This document shows positions 14,918-24,062 of a DNA stretch of 64,000 bases, in pieces. This DNA comes from Caenorhabditis elegans (Eukaryota > Nematoda > Chromadorea > Rhabditida > Rhabditidae), in the NCBI RefSeq assembly GCF_000002985.6, contig NC_003282.8, positions 434,001-498,000 of the forward strand, read 5' to 3'. The notes below the pieces were generated by a model. That model did not search any database, was not told where the DNA came from, and saw only the letters and a list, made by a program, of their open reading frames with translations. A program made the translations under genes and the position numbers. Every line of letters begins with the position of its first letter. Position 1 is the first letter of the stretch.

Positions 14918-15102
14918 TATGCGCACATTCCGCGCACCTTCCGCGCACATTCTGCGCACATTGGTTTTTGTGTGTTTTTCATCCAGAAATCATGCATTCT
15001 GCGCACATTCCACGCACATTGCCTTTGGTGTGGCCATTTTCCACACCGCTAGCCCTTTGAGCACATTCCGCGCACTTTCCGCGCGGATTCTGCGCACATT
15101 GA
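14918..15102. repeat. Tandem CGCGCACATTC minisatellite
   Basis: Units of about 11-12 bases (GCGCACATTCC, GCGCACCTTCC, GCGCACATTCTGC) recur in three clusters separated by short unique spacers. The reading frame through it is a by-product of the repeat. Confidence 0.7.
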
Positions 15103-18090
15103 CTTAGATAATCTACAACTATTGCTCAATTTCTGCTTTCTATAAATATTTTAACGTTGTTTAATTTTTATGTCTGAGTCCATATTTACTAGTACTTCTG
15201 ATATCTGGAAATACATAATAGTCAAGAGAAAAGACAGAAATAATCGTAAAATGCCAACAACGTCACTGTAGAGTTCAAATATGTTTTCCCAAATATCATA
15301 TTTGAGCTAACAGGTTGTAAACAGGTTGTAACGTCGTCTATCGTGATTGATTTACAACTACATAATGTCCCACAATTTAATAATGTCCCACATTTTAAGA
15401 TAAAATAACTGTCAAATTTTTGTTTCAAAAATTGAAAATGTGGCTCCTGTTCCTAAACAGTTTCATCAAAATAACTTCAAATAAAGAAAAACTATATACA
15501 ATCAGCTTATCTAACAATTTTCGTAAGTCTAACTAGTCTGCCAAGCAGCCTCTAATAAATGCCGAGTGTACAGACTCCGCCCCTTTTTCGCGTTTTTTCG
15601 CGTTTTTTTTAGCTTGCGAAAAAATGTCACACTTCGTTTTCATTAATAACTCCAGAGCCGTTTGACTGAATTTTATAATATTTGACAGCTTACTAGAAAT
15701 ATTTCACCCCACGGGGGAGCAAAAAACTGCACAAAGTTTGGAGCAAAACTGAGCTCAGGGCGGCTTTCCCCAGTTTGAAAAAAATTTTTGTTGCTCTTTT
15801 TACCCCCAAAAAACCATGTTTTAATTGAATTAAAATTCGGATTTTGCTCGGTTTTGTTCCAAATTTATGTGCAAGATACTACTCAGAGAGGTGGATTTTT
15901 TGAAAGAAAGTTTGAGTTCATAAGTGCAAAAGGCAAAAAGTTGTGATAAAACAAAAGGCCAAAAAATGCCATTTTGCCAAAAAAAATTTTTTTTCCGAAA
16001 AAGTAGTTTTTCGTCTTTATCTCAAGTTCTACTTCATCTTTTCGACACTTTTTTTTCTACCCCACGTAAAAAAGTACGTTGAACACGATTTTCAACTCAG
16101 AATTAAGAAAAGTTTTATGAGTCGGCCGAGCAAGACGAATAAGTGCCACATTTTGCACGCTTTCCCATTTTCGCGAATCTACTTTTTCAATCATAACTCG
16201 GTCAGTTTTCAAGTTTTCTTAGTTTTCCAAAAATTGACGTGTAGGTCTCATCAAGACGCATCGAGACATATAAAATTTGTAAAAAGTTCAGTGGGAAAAT
16301 TTTTCAAGAAAAAAATAATTCAAAAATTTAGTACTGGGGGGAGTGGTTTCCTGGGTCTCCTGCACATTTTTTCCACTAAAGTTTTGCGGAATGTATTTTT
16401 GATTCATAGTTTTTGATTTTATTTAATGGAAGATGAAGTTTCGTCGCATTAGAAATACTCTGCCAAGAGATATTATTTTTATTAATTTTCAGGCCAAAAC
16501 TTGTTTTTTTTCTATACATCTGTCTGTGTACAAGATATAGCCCTCAAATGTACGTCTCCCTTTCGGGAATTTTATGATGAGTACAATGCTGTAATAAAAT
16601 TTTCAAAAATTAGGTTTTCCGCTGACTTATCAGTGATAAACGGTTTTCGAACTTCTTCCCCAAATAGTAATAATTGAAGAAAGCGGAATCGAAAGACGAC
16701 TTCCTCCAGAAAATTTTCTTCCCTACATCCCAGTTTGAGGTGTCTCCCGCATGCACAGGTAACCCGCGACAAGCGAGCGATGACTTGCATGCAGGCCGCA
16801 TGCAAGTGAATGTAGAACCAAAAACACGCGTGTACGCGGCCTATCCCTCGCCTGTATTTCGCTTGTAAGCGGCCCATCGTTCGCCTATTATTGACATGTC
16901 TGTGAGATGGAATCCTTCCAGGATTCGTTCCACCCGCTTGTAGTTTTCACTTTCTTTTCTTATAATATGACAACAGTAGTTTATTTAAATAATATTTATT
17001 TAAGAAAAATTTCCAAAAATGCAAAAAAATTAGAATTTTTCGGGATTTTCCCTCGTTCCGCTGTCTCTGCTGCACTTGGTTGCTCTGTAGATGCATTTCC
17101 GTGGCGTTTCCGATTGGCTAATCTGAAATTAAATACATTTTTGTATAAAATTGTGTTTTGTTTGCGAAAAATACAATATGAACTGAAAATTTAAAGGTAG
17201 AGTTAAGTCAATTTGGGGTTTTGCCATGAATGATAGCATGAATGATAGCAAAAATCAATTTTGCAAAAATAAAAGAAACATTTGAAGCTAAAATAAGCTA
17301 AAATATTACCTCTTTCAATAAATCCTTGGAAACTGAAGCCAATTTTCAATATCACCGCGTTCATCCATCGTCTCCGCGCTGCTTGACACGTCGGTCGGTG
17401 GCTGTTCGGCAATCTTTAAATTTTGCATTATTTCATAGTTTATAAGAATTTAAAGAACAAAAGTTATAATATCCCGTCTCTCCTTGCAAAAAACAATAGA
17501 AAAAGTGAGAAAAAGAAAGAACATCCAATTCTCATAACAAAAACTACGATAATTGCGAAATAATTGCCGAATAGTACGAATTTCATCGAAAATATGAGAA
17601 AATCAAAAATTATCGACATTTTTTGAATGAAAGAAACAGAATCAACATTTGTTCTGTGCTATTTTTGAAGCAATAGTTTTAAGATACATGAAATAATGCG
17701 AGATGAACTTTCAAATTTGTAGAAATTATAAGATAGCTCCGATTTCTTATAAAATGCAATAAAAAATCGAATGCTCCGGAGACACTGCGAAACGCATAAC
17801 TGCACGGAAACAGCAATATGAACATCCAAAATTGTAGAAAACACCAAATGAATGATTTCCTACAAAATGAAGAGAAAAAAAATTTTTCCAAAAAAAAAAA
17901 TTTTTCGAGCAAAAAAAAAATTTATTCTATAGATAATCGACCCTATTTTTCTTCGATTCTTCATTAATAGTTCAAAACAAGCCCATTTTTTTGCACTTTG
18001 TAATCAAAATAACTTAAAACTATCAAATACGATTAATACTGCAAAAATGAGCAAAAAAATTGACTTTTTGCTCTTTTGGAGCACAAAAAG
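15103..18090. other. Gene-poor spacer
   Basis: Nearly 3 kb with no gene model I can defend. A GC-richer patch at 16735-16890 carries ACTTGCATGCAGGCCGCATG and GCGTGTACGCGGCC, which look like a dispersed repeat rather than coding sequence. A short minus-strand frame at 17315-17428 and a splice-like stretch near 17122 were considered and do not join in phase. Confidence 0.5.
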
Positions 18091-18094
18091 TGCT

Positions 18095-18405
18095 CCGTGT
18101 AAGCATGGGAATACAGTTTTGTATGTATGGGAATTGGTGTAAGCATGGGAATTGTATGCATGGGAACACCAAAAATTGAATTGTACGCATGGGAGCATTT
18201 TTACTACTGATTGTAAGCATGGGAAAATTTGTATGTACGGGAATACGTGTAAGCATGGGAAATGTAGGCATGGGAACGAGAAAAAATGAGTTGTACGCAT
18301 GGGAACACTATTACTACTGAGTATACGCATGGGAATATTTGTATGTACGGGAACATGTGTACGCATGGGAATTGTAGGCATGGGAAATGTAAGCATGGGA
18401 GTAAT
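18095..18405. repeat. GTAAGCATGGGAAT minisatellite
   Basis: Units built on G(T/C)ATGGGAA with the leaders GTAAGC, GTACGC, GTAGGC or GTATGT recur about twenty times. They are arranged in a higher-order repeat: a run of units, a spacer with TTGTACGCATGGGA, then TTACTACTGA, repeated. No gene. Confidence 0.8.
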
Positions 18406-18524
18406 TGCCAGTCATTGCTGGTTCGAATCTGGTCCGGTTCAGTTTTCTTTTACATCGTCAAGTGTCCTGATATAAGCTTTCAATGTGTTTTTTGGATCAC
18501 GAAATTCTCGTGAGAGCTCTTGTC

Positions 18525-18595
18525 AGCATAAGCGCACGTCAGCATAAGCATATTCAAAACGTCAGCATAAGCATATTTCAGAGGTTTCAGCATAG
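18525..18595. repeat. GTCAGCATAAGC tandem repeat
   Basis: Three to four units of GTCAGCATAAGCATAT lie just left of the large palindrome, separated by short spacers. Confidence 0.7.
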
Positions 18596-18719
18596 GATAG
18601 TAGGCAATGAGATTTTGCAATAAAATGTGTCCAACTGAAATGTTGTTGGCGATAGTGTCAAAAACATTTGGTTTTTTTAGGTTTCAATGTTTTTTTTCGA
18701 TTTATGAAAAAAAATCCAA

Positions 18720-19375
18720 AGGGTACCCCCTTACAAAAATTTTCAAAAATTTTTTCAAAACTTTTTTTGAAAACTTTTCAAAATTTGATCAGATGTTATA
18801 GAAAAATGCAATGTTTGTAGTTTATCTAGTTTAGATGTTCTGAACACGAATTCTGACTAAAACCTGAGGTATAGTAGAACCTCAAAATTCAAAAAACGCA
18901 CTCACTTCGGATGCTGATATCTCAGTGTAATAATTTTTTATGACAAAGTGATCAACTACAAAGTTGTTTATCTTAATATAAAGTACAATTTTGTAGTTAA
19001 TCGTTTTTTATCAAAAAATTTGTTGGTTGAGATATGAACAGAAAAAGAAGAAGAAAATACAAGCATGAAGGTGCCGAACTTTACACAACTTTATCTCGAC
19101 CAACAAATTTTTTGATAAAAAACAATCAACTACAAAGTTGTACGTTAGATTAAGATAAACAACTTTGTAGTTGATCACTTTGTCATAAAAAATTTTTCCA
19201 CGGAGATATCAGCATCCGAAGTGAGTGCGTTTTTTGAGCTTAGGTGTTCTACTAAACCTCAGGTTTTCGTCTGCAATCGTGTGCAGAACATCCAAACTAG
19301 AAAAAACTACAAACATTGCATTTTTCTGATCAAATTTTGAAAAGTTTTCAAAAAAATTTTGGAAAATTTTATTAG
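18720..19375. mobile_element. Large palindrome flanked by minisatellites
   Basis: The arms of about 310 bases pair with each other around about 19050. Matching blocks include GATCAACTACAAAGTTGTTT, CTCACTTCGGATGCTGATAT, ACATTGCATTTTTCTGATCA and TTTTTTGATAAAAAAC with their complements. It has no coding capacity. It is bracketed by tandem repeats on both sides. Confidence 0.8.
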
Positions 19376-19485
19376 ATAGAGGTAGTCAAAGAGCATTTGA
19401 AGGTAGTCAATGAGCAAAGGTAGCCAATGAGCAAAAGGTAGTCAATGAGCAAAGGTAGTCAATGAGAAGGTAGTCAATGAGTGTT
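19376..19485. repeat. GGTAGTCAATGAGC tandem repeat
   Basis: Six units of (A)GGTAGTCAATGAGCAA lie directly after the large palindrome. One unit varies (GGTAGCCAATGAGC). Confidence 0.75.
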
Positions 19486-19539
19486 TGCCGGCATAATGTT
19501 GTTGAAAATTTAATTCTTAAATTGAAAATTTTCGTACTG

Positions 19540-19825
19540 TAGTAAAAGAGCTATGTTGGTAAAGCGTAGTAAAATAGATTCCGTAGTAAAAGATCCAATT
19601 GTAGTAAAAGATCTAGATGTGGAATTCGTAGTAAAAGAGATTCCGTAGTAAAAGATCCAATTGTAGTAAAAGATCTAGATGTGGAATTCGTAGTAAAAGA
19701 GATTCCGTAGTAAAAGATCCAATTGTAGTAAAAGATCTAGATGTGGAATTCGTAGTGAAAGAGATTCCGTAGTAAAAGAGATCCTGTAGTAAAAGAGATA
19801 CGTAGTAAAAGATCAAGTAGTAAAA
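19540..19825. repeat. GTAGTAAAAGA minisatellite with 66-base higher-order unit
   Basis: The short word GTAGTAAAAGA recurs at close spacing. Combinations such as GATCTAGATGTGGAATTC and GAGATTCC repeat with a period of about 66 bases for at least three rounds. The predicted peptide repeat on the minus strand follows from the DNA repeat and is not a gene. Confidence 0.8.
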
Positions 19826-20039
19826 CAGTATTTGCCAAATGTTTTTTGGTGATCAGGAAGCAAAATGTGAAGAAAAAATGTGGTTTCGCACTCATTTTTT
19901 CTGGAAATTTCAGAATTTCAATTTGAAATTGCAAAATTAAATACATCCTAAGAATGTTCCTATGTCTATTTTGAAAGTAAATTCTATGAAAATATGTAGA
20001 AAAAAACGGAAAAAATTGAAAAAGACACAGTTATAAGTC

Positions 20040-20205
20040 TAAACATTTCCGGCAAGTTTGATATCAAATTTGCCGGAAAAGTTCCGGCAAACCGGCATTT
20101 TGCCGAAAATTAATTTTTCCGGCAAATCGGCAAACTGGCAAACTGCCGATTTGCCGAATTTGTCGACAAATCAATTTGCCGAACGGCAATTGCAGCCCAC
20201 CCGAT
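20040..20205. repeat. CGGCAAA/TTTGCCG palindromic repeat
   Basis: Multiple TTTGCCGG, CCGGCAAACCGGC and CAAACTGCCGATTTGCCG words end at AATTGCAGCCCACCC. This is the 'GCCCACCC' subgroup of the CGGCAAA family, seen again at 35905, 55535 and 56885. Confidence 0.75.
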
Positions 20206-20339
20206 TTGAATAACGATGACTATTCATGGGCTCATGTCGATTTACGCAGCTCGTGTACTCCTCGAGGAGAAGTGATAAATTTTCTGGTTAGAGACGCTTT
20301 GATGTGTTTTTCTAATTTTTAGTAAATTTAACACTCAAA

Positions 20340-20805
20340 GGGATTTTTTTATAATTAATTTTTCAATAAATGTGCGAAAAAGTACCGAATTGTGCGAATA
20401 ATTGTGCAATAAATTTGCCGAAAATCGAAATTTCCAGCAAATCAGCAAACCGGCAACGTGTCGATTTTTCTATTCCGGCAACACAAAATTCTGTGAAGCA
20501 ACATATTCGACGCCTAAAATATCTCGTAGCGAAAACTACAGTAACTCTTTAAATGACTACTGTAGCGCTTGTGTCGATTTACGGGCCCAAAATTTTAAAT
20601 GAATTAGTATTTTTTATTTATCGATAGAATACAGAAAAGTAAGCAAAAAATGCGAAAAAAAAACGAAAAAACGAAGAAAAATGGAATATCGCTGATCGAG
20701 CCCGTGAATCGACACAAGCGCTACAGTAGTCATTTAAATAAGTCGTTTTCGCTACAAGATAAATTGCGCGTCAAATATGTTGCGCAATACGCATTCGTAG
20801 AATTT
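20340..20805. repeat. Two facing copies of the GCGCTACAGTAG repeat
   Basis: One copy (about 20515-20590) reads CGAAAACTACAGTAACTC then CTACTGTAGCGCTTGTGTCG. The second (about 20698-20800) is in the opposite orientation with CGACACAAGCGCTACAGTAG and TTGCGCGTCAAATATGTTGC. Together they can fold as an inverted pair. They lie upstream of the small cysteine-rich gene. Confidence 0.7.
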
Positions 20806-21072
20806 TGTGTTCCCGTAATATAATATTTCAAAATAAGAGCAACAAAAACTTTACCCGTGCTTCCTGTTCTTGAGCACAATCGTATTTTGTGTCTCTATCA
20901 ACAAAGCAGTGCTCATCTATGCTCCGCTGATTAGAAGGGCAATAAACTGGATTTTCAATACCTGAAGGAACTATATAAGAATTCTCACATTTATTCTCAC
21001 ATAACTCACATTAAGCTCATTAAAACTCATAACTATGCACTCCATTTCCATCATCGCCGGAGCTTCTGCTCA

Positions 21073-21401
21073 ATGCTTCGAAGGTGGCTGTGGTCACCCG
21101 TGGTCACTGTAGTCCAAGTCCCTCAGTGTTCGTGCAACCGGTGCTTTGGAAATGGATGTGCTCCGAGATGTAGCTACTGCCCGCCAAGATTCGGATACTC
21201 TTCATGTTGCAATAATAACAGTAAGTTCGCCATACCAAATTTTCCAAAGTGTAAAAAAAAATAGGCGGTAGGCATTCAGGCAGGCCTGAACATGTCTGCC
21301 ATAGAACAATACTATTTTCAGACTTCTCCTGCTGTGGATTCCGATTCCGTCGTAGCGTCGAACAAGTGGTGAAGGCTGAAACTTCGGAATATTCTAAATA
21401 A
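21073..21401 (+). pseudogene. Small cysteine-rich secreted-type protein, probably frameshifted near its start
   Basis: The exons are 21073-21220 and 21322-21401, joined in phase 1 with good consensus (AACA|GTAAGT and ATTTTCAG). The product has clustered cysteines (CSCNRCFGNGCAPRCSYC, then SCC and SCC) and a short charged tail. An ATG at 21035 in another frame reads MHSISIIAGASAQC, which resembles the end of a secretion signal and its cleavage site. That frame stops at 21108-21110 (TAG). The cysteine-rich frame is open upstream but has no ATG before 21073, and MLRRWLWSP is a poor signal peptide. A net shift between about 21083 and 21105 would join signal and body, so I read this as a damaged gene, though a 5' exon elsewhere is possible. 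AATAAA lies at 21454. The cysteine pattern is not one I can name. Confidence 0.6.
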
Positions 21402-21453
21402 TTCGATTATCGTATCGGAAAATATTTGTATATTAGTTTGTCGAAAGTTGAAG

Positions 21454-21459
21454 AATAAA
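21454..21459 (+). terminator. Polyadenylation signal of the cysteine-rich gene
   Basis: AATAAA lies about 53 bases after the stop codon, a typical spacing for a nematode 3' end. Confidence 0.6.
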
Positions 21460-21485
21460 GTAGTGAATTTCTAGATTTAATGTTT

Positions 21486-21602
21486 TAAGGCTTAGGCTCA
21501 CACTTGGGCTTAGGCTCAGTCTTAGGCTTAGCCTTTGGCTCATGCTTAGGCTCAGGCTCAGGCTTAGGCTTAGGCTCAGGCTTCGGCTTAGGCTTAGTCA
21601 AC
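21486..21602. repeat. Degenerate interstitial telomeric repeat (TTAGGC), block 1
   Basis: About eighteen hexamers of GGCTTA/GGCTCA occur with the G-rich strand on the plus strand. TTAGGC is the nematode telomere repeat. Variants such as CTCAGG and CTTTGG show age. It lies between the cysteine-rich gene and the ShKT gene; the lysine/proline-like and leucine/arginine-like reading frames across it are artefacts. Confidence 0.85.
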
Positions 21603-21851
21603 GCCGAGGGCCTTGGATGCAGGCTGGACACTTCAACTTCCGAATTCCGTTTTTTTTTAATTTTAACATTTCTGTTTTCCAAAAATTGAGCCAAAGATTG
21701 GATACCGCCTGGCTCCTTTTCGAAAATGAGTCACACCCCTATTTTTTGGGCAAACGGTTACCTTCAATGTGTGCACAGCTTGTATCGTTTCCTGCTGCTA
21801 AAATTTTCATTATACCCCGCGAAAATCATTTTTATTACAATTTCCCTCGAA

Positions 21852-23025
21852 ATGGCCTTAAAACTAGCCGTTTTTCTAGCTCTCACTGGGTTGGCACTGT
21901 GCCAAAACAGTACTACGGGAAGACCTGGTTCCTATTGTAGAACACAATCGAGAAGTGGTGAGTTTTTTTGTATTTTTTCACTGAAAGTACGTAGGAAGGC
22001 ATGACATCACACTGATAGATAGGTACATAGAATGGCTGACGCCTTGGCAGGTAGAAGGACATGCAGGCAAGCAGGCAGACACGTAAGACAGCAGGCACCT
22101 TTGCAGGTAGGTAGGTAGACGGGAAGCTATGTGGACAGGCCGAGGTATGTACGCGAACAGGCATAGAGCCAGAGAGGCCCGATGATGCAGGCAGGCAGAC
22201 AAGCGCGTATGTAAGCTAAATGAAAAAGCAGGCCGATACATAACTACATAGGTATGTAGGCACATAGCTAGATAGGTAGGCAACGTAAACAGGTAGGAAG
22301 GCACACAGACAGGTAGGCACGTAGGCAGGCACGTATTTACGTAGGTAAAAAGGCAAACTTCCAAGCATGCCATTTTTACAGAATGCTTCATGGGAGCCTG
22401 CCCATCGGGCTTCGAGTGCATCGGAAACCAATGTTGCTCCGAAGCCGACGTTGTTCAACCTGGAGGCGACTGTACTGATTACTTGGCTGATTGTACCAAC
22501 GTCCAATGTAACGCAATCGGAATGCAGGATTTCGCCAGAGCAAATTGTGCAAGAACCTGTAATATGTGCTATAGTACAGCTCCTGTGAGCCCACGTAAGT
22601 TGAGCAGGGCTTTGTGGATTACTGTAGCCCAATTCTTTTCAGAATACGCCTGTACCGATCTTCTCACCGACTGCGCTAATCGTACGGCTTCTTGCCAAGA
22701 CATTGACTTTGTTGATATGATGGCTTTGTACTGCCCGAGAACTTGCAGTCTCTGTTTGTGGGCCGCCGCCACGAAAATTCCCAATTGCGGAAACACACTT
22801 CCAGAGTAGGCTCTGAAAAAGTGCCTACATGCCTGCCTACCACCTATTTTTTGCAGTTGCACCACACGTGGAAACTACTGCTCCGCCACAAGCGTCTCCG
22901 CCTACCAGAAGCGTGTCGGATGCGGGAATCAGTGTGGTTTGTGCTCCCCGACAACTCCACAACCAGCAGCACCGGCTGTGCTCTCGACAAACAGCAATGG
23001 ATTCCTCTTTTTTGGGCGCAAGTAG
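21852..23025 (+). CDS. Secreted protein with three ShKT (SXC) domains
   Basis: The exons are 21852-21957, 22382-22594, 22643-22805 and 22857-23025. They keep phase throughout and give 216 residues. A signal peptide is evident (MALKLAVFLALTGLALC, cut near QNSTTG). A short cysteine module follows (CPSGFECIGNQCC). Three six-cysteine ShKT modules come next, each opening with CTD or NCG...DC and closing with C-x-x-T/Q-C-x-x-C (ARTCNMC, PRTCSLC, GNQCGLC). The last exon adds a Pro/Ala/Thr-rich tail. ShKT proteins are abundant in nematodes as secreted or surface-coat proteins. No enzyme domain is present and the partner is unknown. The third domain depends on the donor at 22806: without it the frame stops after NTLPE. 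AATAAA occurs at 23080. Confidence 0.88.
21965..22375. repeat. AGGC/AGGT-rich simple repeat filling ShKT intron 1
   Basis: Most of the 424-base intron is made of GCAGGCAG, GTAGGTAGG and TAGATAGG words with short spacers. The same type of purine-rich AGGC/AGGT patch occurs throughout the right half of the window. It explains the long cysteine/tyrosine-rich false frame on the minus strand. Confidence 0.8.
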
Positions 23026-23079
23026 ACCCCCGAAAGCCATTGAACTGAATGAAATTGTTAAATACATTTTTTTTCTAGA

Positions 23080-23085
23080 AATAAA
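23080..23085 (+). terminator. Polyadenylation signal of the ShKT gene
   Basis: AATAAA lies 55 bases after the ShKT stop codon. Confidence 0.6.
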
Positions 23086-23279
23086 GGAGAAAGCATACAG
23101 AATACTCGAAATAGTCTAAAATTTTAAAGTGCCGGAAGCTTTGTCTAGGTATAGAATCCCCAACGTTTAAGTCTGACTGGATAGTGACGTCACTGATGGC
23201 CTAGTTTCCGCCATTTCAAAAAAAAGAGAGGACGTCATCAGTTTTGGCAAATTGCCAAAATTTTGAAAAGCATCAGCTT

Positions 23280-23494
23280 TTGAGGAAATCTACAATGTTT
23301 CAATACAAATAATTATTATAAAACTAAATTACAGTATAAAAAATGTAGGAAATAAATTTTTTTTGGTCTACTTCCAAAATGATGAGTGGCAAAAACTGAG
23401 TAATTTTTACTAGTTTTTTTTTGATTTTTTTTTTTTGATTTGTTCATTTTGGCATCATATGAGTAGTTCTACTCCACCTTTAAATAAAAGAGAG
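23280..23494. mobile_element. GGTGGAGTAG-type MITE, right end preserved
   Basis: The segment ends with GTAGTTCTACTCCACCTTTAAA, the same terminus as the complete element at 53797-54062. Inside it also has the ACAAATAATTATAAAA and AAAATGTAGGAAA blocks of that element. The left end is diverged. Confidence 0.65.
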
Positions 23495-23564
23495 TTATCA
23501 GTTGGAAGTCCGAAGATATTGGCTTTTTGGATTTTTCTGAACCAGTATCATCGGTTAAATACAT

Positions 23565-23815
23565 GGATTTCTGGCTTCCCTCATAAATTGAAACGGAAGA
23601 GTTTGCCGAACTAGGCCATTTTGGCTCGGCCATATCTGGTGTAGATTTCCGGCGCGTTGCGTGTCGCGTCGCGGCTCGATTTTAGTTGTAAAACTAAATG
23701 TATTTGTCGGTGTGGAGTACACTGCACTTTCCTACGCTTTGTACGGCGGGCGATTGCCAATGGAGCGCGAAAAATTCAATGAGGAAGGCCAGAACCCCGT
23801 GTTGGTGTAAAAATA
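23565..23815. repeat. Dispersed repeat containing GGCTCGATTTTAGTTGTAAA, copy 1
   Basis: It runs from ATTTCTGGCTTCCCTCATAA through GGCCATTTTGGCTCGGCCAT, GCGTTGCGTGTCGCGTCGCG and GGAGCGCGAAAAATTCAATG to GGCCAGAACCCCGTG. Two more copies lie at 40345-40590 (opposite orientation) and 57945-58190. No open frame is shared between copies, so it is non-coding. Confidence 0.85.
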
Positions 23816-24062
23816 AAAATAAAAGAACTGCAAATTTTGCAAGTGCGCTCCAATAAGAATTTACTGTAGTAATGCATTTAAGGCAAAAAATAAAATAAAA
23901 AAAAACAATGAGCAGCTGCACAGTACATCCATTCCATTCTCAGATGGTACCATTGTGTTTTTTCGGGCCATGGAAAGTAGTCTGCGGGCGTTGGGGTAGA
24001 ATTAAAAAGAAATAAAAAAATGCCTATTAATACTTTATGGGAAATACGAAACTTTACATAGA

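Noticed and set aside
17030..17428. A possible two-exon minus-strand gene (KIAEQPPTDVSSSAETMDER... and a segment after TTTCAG at 17122).
   Set aside because: The first frame stops before the donor at 17309. The frame that reaches the donor meets a stop at once in the second segment, so no phase joins them.
18415..18445. GGTTCGAATCTGGTCC, resembling the T arm of a tRNA.
   Set aside because: No acceptor stem, D arm or anticodon arm can be formed from the minisatellite sequence upstream.
21978..22421. A 147-codon minus-strand frame with many Cys, Tyr and Pro.
   Set aside because: It reads through the AGGC/AGGT repeat in the ShKT intron and is antisense to a well-supported gene.
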